A stretch of 64,000 nt of DNA from Dermanyssus gallinae (Eukaryota; Arthropoda; Arachnida; Mesostigmata; Dermanyssidae): positions 618,001 to 682,000 of the forward strand of contig QVRM01007040.1 in assembly GCA_003439945.1 (NCBI GenBank). The letters are read 5' to 3'. A program made the position numbers and the translations under genes. Shown here piece by piece: positions 1-12,677 of the stretch. The notes below the pieces were generated by a model. The model was not told where the DNA came from and did not search any database. It was given only the letters and a program-made list of their open reading frames with translations. Within the stretch, counting starts at the first letter, position 1. Each line of letters begins with the position of its first letter.

Positions 1-132
1 CAATCATTTCAATCAAGTTAATCACCAGCCAAAACTTTAAACAAGTGGGTGCGTTCGACTCGAGAGAGCCACCAATAATAGATTTGCGCTATGAGGTTTC
101 CAAAAATGCCTCGCATATGTTGAATAGCTTAC

Positions 133-243
133 CTTTCGGAAAATGTCCTTAATTACCACAATAGCTTCTTGGACTACGTAGTTGACCTTCGTTTGGATCA
201 GATCCAAAAGCGTGGCGACACACCTCTCAGCCGACGGTTCGAC
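133..243 (-). CDS. beta-adaptin coding exon 2
   Basis: Reverse-strand exon of 111 bases, phase 0 at both ends. It translates to [19 protein letters not shown]... ending DIFRK, which is exactly the segment that follows RAIGRCAIK in animal beta-adaptins. The acceptor is TAG|GTC and the donor AAG|GTAAGC. It was too short to stand out as an ORF. The next exon (YPNKYES... in relatives) is not in the remaining 132 bases. Confidence 0.93.
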
Positions 244-2275
244 CTAGCTCGCATCGGAAACAAATCAATGACAAGCGTTAATTTAAGGTCTGCTACATAA
301 AATATCGTGTATTCCCAAGACCGACAAACGCGTAAATATCAAAAGGAAGCCCCGTAGCATTGTTACTCACGCAAATGAAATAAATCTACACTACCTAGTT
401 TCTTGTGAAAGAACACCGTTAGGTTTAACTAAAATATTCTGAAAACGTCCTAAAGCACCTACGTCGTAGAAGCGCATGTGCATTGTATGAAGAATCAGAA
501 GCTGCATCGGTGTGGAAGATCAAAATCACGAATTACCAAATATTACGCCATTGCATATATGTGGCACCTTAGGTTCACCTAGGTATTAATGTTACATCCC
601 TTTCGAGGTGACTTATCATATTTGGAGACTCCGCGATTGGTGTATGCACAAACTAGTATGATAACCAAGGATAAACACTCACCAGACACTCAATAGTAAA
701 GAATAAAGAGTATTTATTATATTATTATTGCAAAAAGTAATTACTAACATTAATTCGTCTGCAGATAATATGAATGAGACCAGCTATGCGCTAAAAGAAC
801 AAATGTTATGCTAATATTCGAAATAGGTATGAATCCACAACACCAACATGAGCGGCGCTGTACTGATTTGTAAGTCCTTTCCAAAAAACATTACCAAAAC
901 AATCATGTAAAAACGCTACCTAAAGTCGCATGTGTGACTGCTATACCTTTGAAAATGCAAAGGGTAGAACAAAGTAAGAAAAATCAACATTTGAATTTCA
1001 TGAATTCATATGTAACATGCATACACTCAACTTAAGTAATAAATAATTGTTTGATGGAGAAAAACCAACATGGCGGCGCAGAGGCGACGCATGCTACGCC
1101 TGAATGAGACTCACCTTGATGGCACATCGACCGATAGCGCGAACAGCTTTTCGAACGAAGTCAACATCGACCTCTGTCGCATACTCCTTGAGTTCGCTGA
1201 GCACTTGGCCAATGTTCGACTGATTGGCTAGCCGAATCATGATGTCGAGCTTTTCGAGTTTCACGTAGATGGGGTCGTTGTACTTGACGAAGAAGACTTT
1301 CATCTCGTGTTTGAGGATGTCGGGTCGCTTCTGCACAATGAGGTTGATGTTGCGCAGCGCCACGTACTGCACTTCGGGCTCTGAGCTAAGCAGAGTCACC
1401 AGAGGCGGGGCCAGTTTCCTGGTCAGCGACGCCACTGCGTCGGCGCCTTCGGCGCCGACCGCTACCGCATCCATGAGCTTCATGAGCACACGCACAGCAC
1501 TCAGAACGACGGCCGCGTTGGCGTGCGCCAAACGCGGCGTGACACGCTCACAAATGGACGCCGCCTCTCGATCGTCGCGAGGCTTGTAGCCGGCTAGCGC
1601 GTCGAGGATGAAGACCTGGCCCCACTCGGTGCACTCGTTCAGGGCGGTCAACAGTTTATTGATCGCCTGCGGCGCCATTGCAGAGCTGGCGGCGGCCGAC
1701 GACCCGCCGGCCGCGATCTCGGACAGCGCTGCGACGGCGTTCGCTACCACCATCGGGTTCGAGTCGGACAGCAGCTCTTTGAGCGAGTCGAGGAATCCGC
1801 GATCCTCAACGAGCGACGAGCTGATGTCGTGCAGTTTCGCCACGCATACGGCGGCCGTCTTGCGCACGTACGGGTCTTCGTCGCGCAGACACTTGCGCAG
1901 CGGCTCGCAGAGATACTCGGTGATCTTGTCGACCCGAATGCATCCCATTGTGCGAACGGCCAGCGCTCGGATGAGCGGGTTCGGATCCTCACAGTCCTTC
2001 ACGAACGTATTCACCGCCATTATGGCCATGTCGGGCTGTGATTTGGCATAGTTCATCAGGTACAGATAGACGAGCTTCTTGAGTTCGAGGTTGTCCGTCT
2101 GCATGCAGTTCACGACGTCGGGGAAGAGCGCTGACACGTCTTTGCCGACGGTCATAGAGGCGATAACCTTTTTGACGGCTTCCCGCTTCTTCTCTTTCTT
2201 CTCCGAGTTCAGCTCACTCTTGAGCTCGAAGATCTCCCCCTTTTTGGTCGTCGTGAAATACTTTGCGTCCGTCAT
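133..2275 (-). CDS. AP-1/AP-2 complex subunit beta (beta-adaptin), N-terminal exons, gene continues off the left edge
   Basis: Beta-adaptin is the large subunit of clathrin adaptor complexes AP-1 and AP-2 and works on the cytosolic face of the trans-Golgi network and plasma membrane. The protein starts [19 protein letters not shown] and is near-identical in pattern to animal AP1B1/AP2B1, with the Armadillo/HEAT solenoid of the trunk ([54 protein letters not shown]). Two coding exons are seen: 1115-2275 (387 codons, phase 0, donor AAG|GTGAGT) and 133-243 (37 codons, VEPSAERC... to DIFRK, donor AAG|GTAAGC). The ATG at 2273-2275 lies in an AACG-ATG-AC context. A good acceptor (TTTTCGCAG) places the 5' edge of this exon at 2306, so at least one upstream 5'UTR exon should exist. 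The hinge and ear (roughly the last 500 residues) lie outside the window. Many arthropods have a single beta serving AP-1 and AP-2, so I leave the symbol blank. Confidence 0.96.
244..1114 (-). other. beta-adaptin intron
   Basis: AT-rich intron of 871 bases between the two adaptin exons, with GT...AG ends on the minus strand. No repeat or element was recognised in it. Confidence 0.85.
1115..2275 (-). CDS. beta-adaptin coding exon 1 (387 codons)
   Basis: The exon runs from ATG at 2275 to the AAG|GTGAGT donor (GT is read from 1114-1113). It is one uninterrupted 1161-base exon holding about two thirds of the trunk domain. Translation past 1115 reads into the intron and ends in non-homologous residues, which supports the donor. 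There is an Ala/Gly/Ser-rich insert near residues 190-205 ([15 protein letters not shown]) where vertebrate proteins have a short variable linker. GC content is clearly higher than in the flanking intron. Confidence 0.96.
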
Positions 2276-2306
2276 CGTTACAAGTGGGTGCTGCCCGTCT
2301 TCTGTA
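2276..2306 (-). other. beta-adaptin 5'UTR part of exon 1
   Basis: The 31 bases between the adaptin ATG and a strong upstream acceptor: a pyrimidine tract (TTGTTGTTTTCG) followed by CAG, with AG read from 2308-2307. This predicts a separate non-coding 5' exon further right. I could not locate that exon. Confidence 0.5.
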
Positions 2307-2663
2307 CTGCGAAAACAACAAGCGCACTTAACAGCAACAACTGTGGCCGACGAGGCTAGATCGTCGACGAGGTCTAAACGACTAGGTTCTCACCCGCGTA
2401 ACGACCTCAATGGTTCTCCTAAAAAGCGAAGCAATGATGGAGCCGCAGCTGCAAAAGAACAGAGAGGCAGCCGTGAGCCTTCGTTACTACTAGAATTGTA
2501 GTCATCTCACGTCAGATAAGAACAACATATCGGACATCTATCGGGATTGTTCGGGCTTAAGATTACGGCTCGGTAATTTTGCTCGGCAGTGGTCCATGGC
2601 ACATAATGCGCCCGTACACTGCAGCCGTTGGCACTCGACACAACCCAGAGTATGGTAAAAAAA

Positions 2664-2742
2664 ATGGGGGTCCGTCTCTGAAGCAATGCGAACAGCAGTC
2701 CCGTGGGCGTTAAATCTTGGCTGAGGGTTAGCCCGAAACGTT
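2664..2742 (+). repeat. SINE family A, 5'-truncated copy
   Basis: The segment ATGGGGGTCCGTCTCTGAAG through GTTAAATCTTGGCTGAGGG matches the 3' half of the SINE at 32.12-32.29 kb with a few substitutions. The tRNA-like 5' part is missing. It lies upstream of the adaptin gene. Confidence 0.75.
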
Positions 2743-5196
2743 TAGTTTAGACTATGGCAAAAAATATTCTGGATGGGTCATGCATAAGCTACTACTCAAA
2801 GCTAGACGGGGCATCTAAAATACTGCGATTGAGAACTATGGAAATGGACGCAAAACCGTATAAACTCAGTAATATCTATAGATGATGTGCAAACCACAAG
2901 ACCACTATTGTCGATGAATGTACACAGCCCACCACCCCAGAGCGTCGAGCAATCACGTTTCGAGGATGAATTGTTATAGTAAGCACTCGACGATGATCTC
3001 GACACTTTCCGACAATACAATTCAACGAGCTAAAGCTTCGACCGAATGTAACAATACCATGTTCGATAGAAACAGCTGGCGGCAATACCGCCGGCTGTAT
3101 TCCAAGAACGCCCGCTACACAAAATAAGCCAACGGTGGTTTTCCAAACACCGAACAATTCAAGCCAGCATTCGAATTGTGTGAGCAGTCGTTTGAGATTG
3201 TCCTAGAGTAAGTCGAGTAACTGAGAGAGAAAGTAAAACGGGGCGAGCCAGCGATCGGTAAAGAGGTAGACAGGAAGTAAGAAATGATAAGAAGCAGTTA
3301 ACACGATATTTGAGAAGCGTACAAAATCAACCGGAATAAAACAAATGAACCCACGCCTCATCACGCCGACGCTTAATACTTCGATCTACGTATCTCCTCT
3401 ATAACTCAGTATGTAGAATAATGTTAACTGTACTACAGCACACTACTACTTCGTCTGCTAAATCGTCACCTTGCAACTTACCCAGTAATGACAATCAGTA
3501 GCGGTAACGTTCTTCTGAAACCCAGATATACATAGAAGATGTTAGACAACATTATTATCACTGAGAAGACTTCTTAGTTTTAATGACTCGAAAGCATGCA
3601 AAGCCGCATTTGATCAAGCGTTTACCGGAGGACAGCTGCATCACCAGTTACTATATATATATATATATATATAGTATAACTGGTGTTGCAGGTGTTATGT
3701 TAAATAATACTGTTGTCTTAATTATTGATAGCAATACTACAACTGCGATGTTAACTACTGTCGATCATCTCCATAACGCACTGAAACGGATGTATGTGTG
3801 TTCTACCAATATCGGGCGAATATAAATATGTTAGGTATGTGTCTTTAGGCCAGCCCGCAACGACACGGAAACGCCTTCATTCAAAGATGCCACGAGGGTA
3901 ATCACTAATGCTTTACGACCGGAAGGTGATCTGAAGTGAGCGTGTCCGACTCCGTAGAGTGTGGCGAAAGAGAAGCCTATAAGAGAGAATACACCAACTA
4001 TCCGGCTCAGGAAAATAACGTTGGGCCTTCAACGACCCTGATAGTGGCGGTGATGATGGCAAGAAAGGGAGAATCAGTTTAGTGGCAGCCGAGTGTTCGA
4101 TGTCTGGAATGAAACTGTAGTAATTCTATGTGGCGCTTTTATTCACGTTTCTACCTTGTGGTGACGTTGCTGTTTCTGCCGCCATTGTGCCGTTATGTTT
4201 GTTGTTGTTGTTGGTGGTCTTATTATTGCGGTAAATATCGTACTTTGTTGCGTTTTCGTTGTTGTCGCCGTCGCGTAACTGCTGCTGCTGTTGTTGTTTT
4301 TGCTCTTTTAAATGTAAAGATGATATAAATTTAAGTTATCTAATTACCGTTTGACAAATATGAAGAATCATTATTGGATAGGATAAATAAATACTATTAG
4401 TAGTAGTAGTATTAAAATGTTCGTATAGATGCGAGTTATCGAATTAAACTCGTTCTTTTTGAGTGTACCTTAGCACATGCTTGGACTAAGGCAAAAGCCC
4501 ATGATTATCGACACAGTAATTCGAGGCCGCCTCAAACTTATCCCCCTAGTGTATGCCATTTGCTAAAGAGCCAATTCGGCTGGCAGTGGAAAGATACATA
4601 GAGCCTAAACGCTACCATAATCTAGATATAATACTAATACAACAACAATCTATGCGTGTGGCTTCATATATAACAAGTATATATATATACTCGGTTAGGG
4701 TATTTATGAAAGTCCTAGCCTTACTTAAGGAGGATTATCGAATTTGTTCAAAACATTTTTACAATGGAAAGGGGGAAGATATAAATCGTCGTGTTAAGGT
4801 GTGACGGTGAAATTATTAAACGTGGGGTTATATCAACGTAGCTGATCGAACTTAACAGCGTGTTCGGAAGACAAATGTATTTCGTTCGGCGGGCATTCAA
4901 AGTTGGCTAGAAAAAGAACAATAGCCGCACAGACTGAGGTCGCAAAAATCTTCACGCAATCGCGCATTTTATAATGCTGCGTCCGGCCACCTCGTTATGA
5001 CAGATTGTAGTAATCTGAATATCACTCCTAAACACATTTCCACTACCCCGCTTAATTGGGAAAATTGCTACTTTATTAAGTTTATGGTACTCCCCCGCAA
5101 GTGTGGCTAGAACTTTCATAGGCACTTGTACATACATTCTAGTGATTGAAATAGTACTAGTATAATGAATGCAGCGTGTAACGATGTTTTACACGG

Positions 5197-5198
<2 letters not shown>

Positions 5199-5255
<57 letters not shown>
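5199..5255. repeat. (TA)n microsatellite
   Basis: An uninterrupted TA run of 57 bases in the region between adaptin and malectin, one of roughly thirty such arrays in the window. Confidence 0.95.
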
Positions 5256-5260
<5 letters not shown>

Positions 5261-5697
5261 AATCTAAAATCTGTCCAATGATAGTAACTAAAAAATAAAA
5301 ACAAGCTCCTTGAAAATGTTTTTAAATTCAAAATCTGCCCAACTCAATCACAAAGTTAGCGATATTGTAAATTTGATACCAAGTTGGACATATTTGACTG
5401 CTCATGTAGCGAATGTCGCCAAAAATAGAATACCGCAGTAATCTGTGGCCGAATGGTTTGAATTGCTTTGAAAGTATGAACTACTTCGTAGAGAGGCTCG
5501 CCCATGGGTTCTCCGTAAGTGCGACAGCACGTCCGAAACTGAGCCTCCATGTCTAATCATTTTGCCACTACGACAATTATGAATACCGATGTAACAACAA
5601 TCAATTTAATTATCATCCAAAGTAATTTATACTTATAAATAAAAATGATACTTGGTGATATCAATGAGCGAACATGCGTACGTTTGCACGAAGACCC

Positions 5698-5743
<46 letters not shown>

Positions 5744-6953
5744 CATACATATACGCAAATCGATGTATATTTCTGCGGTCATGTTAAGTAAGTAGTCCGA
5801 TTCACGCCCACCCGCACATGGACACAGTCGTACGCATGTAAGCAAGTATGTATGAGCGCAAGTATCTGGCGAGACAAAAGCTCCACGATATCCAGCTGAT
5901 AAGAGCTGCTTTTTTTTCAAATTGAATATATGTTACAACCATTTTCATCGGAACTAGTTTCGTTTTACTTTGCTGGATATCAGCTGCTGCTGCTACTGCT
6001 GTTGCTGTTGTTGTTGTTGTTGTATTATAGCTGCTGGATGAACGGCTCAGCCACAAGCAGCAAACAACGGTCCTGAACAAGCCCGATCATCATCATGATG
6101 ATGATGATAGGACTGTCCTATCGAACTGTAGGCGGTTCTGCTACTCACCGTGCGGGACGTGGCAAGGTCTGTCCGCAGCCACCCGAGTCCGGCTGTAGTC
6201 TGTAGTCTGTGATATTGGTCTTGGTCGTCGTGGTCGTCGTCGTTGTGGTCGAGGTAGGCGTGTAGAAAGAGGAGCGTAGCTGAGACCTGCTAGGTTGGTG
6301 CTGCTAGGTCAATCGGTGGTAATGGTGGTGGCAGCAGCAGGCAGAAGTGCCAGTAGTCGTCTCGTGGTGGGGTGATGCCAGAAATGTAGTCGTCGTGGTC
6401 GTGATTGTGGTGGCTGGAGCTCTACCGCCGGCTACCGACGTTTGTTGTGGCAGTTGTAGAAGCAGTAGCGACAGCAGCAGCAGCAGCAGCAGCAACAATA
6501 CCAGTCGTAGGCTTCGTGCGCCGAACTCCTCGGATGTTCGGATCCGTTCCGGTGTGTCCGCCCGTCTGTATTTCTCTATCTGTCACCCCACGACGGCTGT
6601 CGAATCAGCACCGTGGTAGAGGATAATGTAGTGTGAGACAGTGGGCGGCAAACAAAAGCAGAGGATGACGACGAGAGAGAGAGAGAGAGAGAGAAAGAAC
6701 ACAGCAATGATGAATCCAATCCAAAACACAGCAGCAATAGCATCAACCACAACAACGATAACAACAACACACGCATGGCATAGTGTGACGACGACGACAA
6801 CAACAACAACATCGTCATACGCCCCCGCCTGCCTCCTCTCACTGATCCCGCTTGATTGATTGATTGATTATCCGCTCGTCGGAACTCCAAGACAGTTCGC
6901 ACACTGCACTCACTACCCCTGCTGCTGTTTCATTATCACCACACACTACCACG

Positions 6954-6987
<34 letters not shown>

Positions 6988-8343
6988 TAAGTTATCTAAA
7001 TAAATTGACAGTTACACAGTTTCTAAATAAAATTATATAATGATAAATACAATTATATAAATGACTAACCTACTACGACAAATGACAGCCATGGTTTGAG
7101 AGGCTGCTAACACTGGGTTCTAAGAACGAAGCTTGCCATGCGTAGGATCAAATTCTACTTATGATTCTTTCTTTCTTCTTCTTCTTCCTGCGGTGATTGC
7201 TAAAAGGGGTTAAGCATTGTCTTGGTGTCACATTATTCTGCTAGAGAAACACCCAAAATAAGGACAGTATGAACACGCTAAGGGTACTACTTCGACAAGA
7301 CGAAATGGTGACATAAAGTAGTCTAGCCCACCAGGCAGGCTCCCCCGAGCAGATGGGTTCGATTATGCCAAAAGCCCTCCCCTCTTCCTTATAACAAACC
7401 CTGAAGAAACGGCCTACGCGGATGTACCACCGAGAAGATTCACATAGGGTCACACAGGAGGTCGGCTTGCACTGAGAGGTGTTTCAGCCCGGTGTGTGCC
7501 AATTTTTCATTTCACCGCGACTGCTCACAACAGCACACACTATTTATTATTCATTGACGACTTGAAATACAAACGTATCTATCTATAATAGCAGCCTACT
7601 GCCTCGTTACGATATACGTATATTGTGTGCGTGTGTGTCTGTCTTGTAGTCTGCCAAAGCTTCGTGCAGAGCTTGGCCGATCCTCGATCACTACTTTTAT
7701 CGAGCCGTCTACGACGGCAATTCACGTATTTCTCTACCTCACTCAGTCACACACTCACTGTCTCCTCTCTCTCTCTCTCTCTCTCTACAGTCTACCTATA
7801 ACTGCCTTCCGATTTTCACAACGACGACCTGAATGCTAGTTCCGCTACGATTACTTAACTAATCATGATTATGAACGATTAATACCGTGTAGTGGACGAT
7901 TCTTCTTCGTCTCGTTCTCTGGTGGGTCTTCGTCTGCTGGCTGGCTGTCTTCGAACACTCCAAAACACTGTCGACTCGCACCCATGCAGACGTTGTTGTC
8001 GTTGTCGTCGTCATCATCATCATCATCATCATCCAACGGCCGACGAACGCAGCGGCACCCCGAAAACTCATATGACTCAACACCGCGCCGGGCCGGCCGC
8101 TTTCGAAGAGAGGCCGCGCGCACCAGCGACGCGCGCCAAAATTCAAATGGCTGTCATTTGTCGGCGATCTACTACGCGCAGCGGAGAAGGCCGCAGCGGC
8201 GACGGATAACTCTCTCGCCGCCTTCGCCCACCTATGCCGCGCTAATGCGCCGCCACTCTCAAGCAACAACGAAGTGGCGGGAAGAACGGGGAGACTTCTC
8301 GGACTCTTGAGGCTTGATTTAACGGTCGGTCAGAGGTCGTGAG

Positions 8344-8367
8344 ATGATCGTCTACGTAGACGATCAT
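8344..8367. repeat. perfect 24-base palindrome
   Basis: The half-site ATGATCGTCTAC is followed directly by its exact reverse complement, with no spacer. It is followed by two copies of ACTTGAGC. Position is about 640 bases upstream of the malectin ATG. Confidence 0.9.
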
Positions 8368-8765
8368 ACTTGAGCCTACTTGAGCGACACGTAACCGCTA
8401 CAACCACGACAGCCCTGTCATTCTGGACTGACGCATGAATGATATCTGAGCTCGACGGCTACGATATTACTATCCGTACGGTTGATTAGCAACTCAACAG
8501 CGTCCGAGGCGTCCGCGCAGATTGTTTGCAGATTTCGAGGATCGTAAGATATATATCCTATTAGTATATACACAGCAAATCCTAGTATAAGAGACAGCCA
8601 GCCAGCCCAGCGTTGGTTGTGTAGGCGCATCCGAACTCGCTCGGCTATCGGCGCCGGCGGAGCCCAGCAGAGCGGCGGGAGGGCGAAAGAGCGCGGTATC
8701 AACCACCCACCCACCGACCATCCAGCCAGCCAGCCAGTTAGTCCCTCACCCAGCTCTCGAACGCG

Positions 8766-8840
8766 CTTCAGGAGGAGAGACTCCTTTGGGCTTCAGGAGG
8801 AGAGACTCCTTCGGGCTTCAGGAGGAGAGACTTGTTTCAG
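8766..8840 (+). repeat. 25-base tandem repeat, three copies
   Basis: The unit begins CTTCAGGAGGAGAGACTCCT. Copies 1 and 2 differ at one base; copy 3 diverges at its 3' end. Each unit contains a small GGAG...CTCC dyad. It probably lies in the malectin 5'UTR or promoter. Confidence 0.9.
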
Positions 8841-9004
8841 ACTCTCCCCTTCTACGTGCTTCGTCGTCGTCGTCGTCATCATCCCCGTTGTCGGAGACCC
8901 CACGCACGGCTCCTGCACGCCTGCGTGCCCGCTTAGTTCGAACGCGGTTCCGTTGTTCCGCCGACATCTGACCGGTCGGGTCCCGGTGGCCAAACCAACC
9001 GGTG

Positions 9005-9376
9005 ATGGCCCTTCGTCAGCGAGTGGCAGCGGCGACGGCTCCGGCGTCCAGTAACAGAAGCAGAGAAAATGACACAGAGAGGATGAACATACAACACTGG
9101 CCAGCCATGCGAGGCGGAGGTCTACTCGAGGCTCGTCGACGACAAGGGACAATCGCCACATCCGAAAAGGTCCATCAAAGTCCAGCACGATGCAGGCATC
9201 CACAGCAGGAACAGCGGCTTGTTCTCTCGCGGCCGGCCGTCACTGCGGTGGCAACGTCGTTGCTTCTCGCCGCGTTGGCGTTGGCGTCGAGTTGGCCGGG
9301 AATGGTCGAGGCAGCGAACGGGGCTGGTGGCGGAGGCATCATTAGCGGCAACAGTAATAGTCAACAGAGACTTCAG
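9005..9376 (+). CDS. malectin exon 1 (signal peptide region)
   Basis: Encodes the N-terminus with the hydrophobic stretch [19 protein letters not shown] and a Gly/Ser/Asn-rich linker, ending RLQ at donor CAG|GTAAGC. The first ATG (9005) follows an in-frame GTG; ATGs at 9083 and 9107 are alternatives that shorten the extension before the signal segment from 77 to about 50 or 40 residues. This exon is not conserved in sequence, so its assignment rests on frame, donor, signal segment and position. Confidence 0.75.
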
Positions 9377-12300
9377 GTAAGCGCAGAGGCCTGTAATGAG
9401 CCAGATTCCAGAGTCCCGAATGAGTGGGTCTAGCTATTAGAGCCAAGCCCAGAACTGTTCAGATAAGGATGTCCGATAGATAGATAGGTTTTATTATTCT
9501 CATGAGTGGAGATAGGTTTTATTATCCTCGTGAGTGGAGATAGGTTTTATTATTCTCATGAGTGGAGATAGGTTTTATTATTCTAATGAGTGGTTTACAT
9601 TTGTACAGAGGTTCACAGCTCCTCAGAGTCTCCAAAGGCTAGTATGGATAGCACGCTCGACAGCTACAACAACGTCTTGCAGAAAAAAGACAGCTTAGCT
9701 GTTTTATATTGTACCTGCGGGACACTGTACAGATCATGACACAGTACTCTCGAATTCGTAGACGCACTACGCATGTACTATTATTATCACTATTTTTGTT
9801 GTCGTCATCATCAGGTGCTGTGGTACCGTTGAGCGAGTAAATGTCCAGCGCGAGCTCACTGATACAACTCGTACAACTAATTGCAGAAATCATATTTGCC
9901 ATTTTAGAACAGAATAGAAAGCTCCTTTATTCATGTAATAAAGGGTAAGGGTAATGACTGGTCGTAAGCGGGGCCTGTGCAGTCGTCCTGCTGTGAATGA
10001 ATATCCGTAGCCACGCGCCAGGCGACCATATTATTGACGTACTCCGTTCCTGCAACGCATCTGGACACACATACATTATTTAGCTTCTGCGTTTGTTCGG
10101 CCGCATTTAAAAGAAATGATCAATAAGACTTGCGCCATAAAGTTGAGCTAAAACCCGTCTGTCATTTTTCCTGAGTGTGTCCATTAAGTGCGGTAATACA
10201 ATATCGTTTGTTTTAAAGTCACATCTTCTGTGGAATCTCTTTAAAAATCTCCTTTGCACACCTTCATTCATACCTATGTATGGATGCCATAAGGGTGAAC
10301 ACTATAAAAGTTTGGACAACACGATCGATTTGTACAAACGAAGATACACCGCAGGCTCCTAGACAATGAAACAGCGGAACAACATTTCCACAAGTATGGA
10401 TGCTTTGACTAGTTTTTTTATATGTGCGGAGAACGTGAGGTCCGCCGAGATTAAGACTCCAAGATCCTGCTTCAAATCATTATCATCAGTACTATACACA
10501 ATTGTTGAATTCCTCATGTCATTGACGAATCATTTCTGTACTGTAGAGCACCAATAACGCCAACAACAAATCGTAGTATCGCCTCACTTTGCGCGAATCG
10601 CAAGTGATTCATCGACAGGAGGGTTACAGCGTGACGCTGTGTGTGCTGGATTGGAATTCTGCCAGTCACAAGTCGGGAATCATCAAGATGGCTGCAACAC
10701 TCTACAGGGTGATGTCTCATCTGGTAGTACATTCGGTGCTTACCTAGTAGACCGTTTGTTCCTCCCGCTGTCGGGAGCCGTACCTGCATGGGGTGTCACC
10801 GGGGATTTTGCCGATGGCGACACGTCTGGCATGGCGGATTTTTTATTCTGTCGATGTATTCATTTGAGCGATCGATCGCTCGATGCAGACATTCTTGCAT
10901 GACTTCATCTTGTGCACTCGGAGCGCTTTTTCTTGCTCACCACGCGATGAGCGAGAAGTTATTTAATTAAATATTTTGTACTAATAATAAATTAGTCATC
11001 AACCGAGTGACGAGGCTCACCACGAGCAGCTTGTTGTCCTCGGACTTCAGCTAATGTGGTCTGTGTTGAATTGGGTTATGAACCCAGTACTCACCACCAG
11101 TCTGATCGGCCATCCTCTATCCGCCACTAGAGGATCAATTCCCTCGGGTGTGCTGAAGAGTTCAATTCAGACCGACCTTCCCCCACCTCCATCCAGCACA
11201 TTCTGTCGTGCGAATTACTCCTCTCCCTTCCTCAGTCTTACTCGTCGCGTCTATTATATGACGTAGCTTTCTCCCGACTTCGAACACCAGCATATGAAGG
11301 TATGTGCTGGTTACAGAAGTTGCCTGTGCTAATTAGCTTCGTGACTCTGATATTTTCCACCCGACCAGCCAGGTTTAGACCAGATCTGAAAAAAAGCCTT
11401 GCCGCGCTTTTGCAATCCGGATTCATGGTAACAGGAACGAAATACTAGTTTACTATGTTTATTAAATGTTGCGGTACTTACGTACGCGTTTTCCTAGACT
11501 ACCAGCCAACCTGGTCCTTAGCCGACCTGTAAGTTTGCTTTGGTGGTATTATACATGAATCCATGACGTTCCATGATAAAAATGGGTCTGCTTCTGTAAA
11601 GGTGCACTCATACCGTCGGGTCTGCCACATCTGCTGATAAACCTTATTATTGAGTACTGATGAATTTTATCATTCTGCCTGGACGGCGGAGTGCTGAGCC
11701 TATCCTCAAGCATAGTGACTCAGCATTCGCGTCCTGTCAAGAGATCACAAATCCAGACAATACTCCTTTGTGCGCCAGCTGTGCAGGAAGCTTTATTGTC
11801 TACTATGGTGCGCAACTGTGAAGTTTGTCACTTTTGCGTCGTTACCTTCAGCCAGATTTATTACATTGATCCCGGTATTCCCTGACGGTCCCTAGACAAG
11901 AGTACACTGAGGCCTATATGGGATTGTCTTTTAATGTATTTGCGTACGTTCCTCCGAACTGTTTTGTTCGTCTTTATGTTAGTACTTTGGAGTGGACAAT
12001 TGTCTCCGCGCGAACGTGTGATCACTGGTTCTCTAACCCAGGGTTAGCCCAGTTCAACAATGTGCCCCGAGCAGACGCTGCAAGACGTTCGTCTTTATTT
12101 ATGCCGTTTCCCGTAGCTTTCTTTAAAAGGTCCAATAGTGTGTCTAATTATGGATTAATTCAGTATGGTTTTTTACTTCACTTACTGGCGAACTTAGCAC
12201 TATTTTAGTCTAGACTTGATTTTGATATTGCGATTTAGTCTAGGCCTAGGGTCAAAGGTAGTCTGCCATTGGGTTTTGATGCCAATATTGACGTCGCTCT

Positions 12301-12584
12301 GCTCACCACAGCTCGCAGGCACATGTACATTTTGATACTATAGGATGCTGCACGATGCTATAGGCTCGGAAGAGACCGTTTTCCCCATTTCGTCTCTATT
12401 TTTAGCGTATATGTGTGGCGTATATTTTCCATATATTCCCATATATTTAAGTCGCGTACCCATAGGTATGAGCTATGCATGCGATGCGATACGTGTGTTT
12501 TTGCCCAAGTGCGAAAATAGCCCCTCGTGCGACAGGTGCTAGTTTCGCGACTCTTTACTAGTCTTAGACTTGGAATTCGAATAA

Positions 12585-12677
<93 letters not shown>

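Larger units (their letters stand above)
2307..8030. other. divergent intergenic region between beta-adaptin and malectin
   Basis: No protein gene was recognised. Contents by position: a truncated SINE near 2.66-2.74 kb; (TA)n arrays at about 3654-3674, 5199-5255, 5703-5740 and 6957-6985; CAG/GTT and GAT trinucleotide tracts at 5980-6110 and 6300-6500; GA and CT dinucleotide runs at about 6674-6696 and 7755-7790. The ORFs here (for example poly-Leu or poly-Thr translations around 6.3-6.9 kb) are products of the trinucleotide repeats. Both flanking genes are transcribed outward, so their promoters and 5'UTR exons should lie in or beside this region. Confidence 0.6.
8031..9004 (+). promoter_or_regulatory. 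CpG-rich region upstream of malectin: putative promoter and 5'UTR
   Basis: From about 8.05 kb the base composition shifts to GC- and CpG-rich (GCGCCGGGCCGGCC, CCGCGCGCACC). It stays so until the malectin start codon, unlike the AT-rich surroundings. It contains a perfect 24-base palindrome at 8344-8367 and a threefold 25-base tandem repeat at 8766-8840. No TATA box or initiator can be assigned with confidence. The call rests on position and composition only. Confidence 0.35.

Noticed and set aside
1269..2051. Plus-strand ORFs of 106 and 147 codons
   Set aside because: They are shadows on the opposite strand of the GC-rich beta-adaptin exon.
3654..3674. CRISPR-like or satellite array candidates among the many TA runs
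   Set aside because: They are simple dinucleotide microsatellites without regular unique spacers; the host is eukaryotic.
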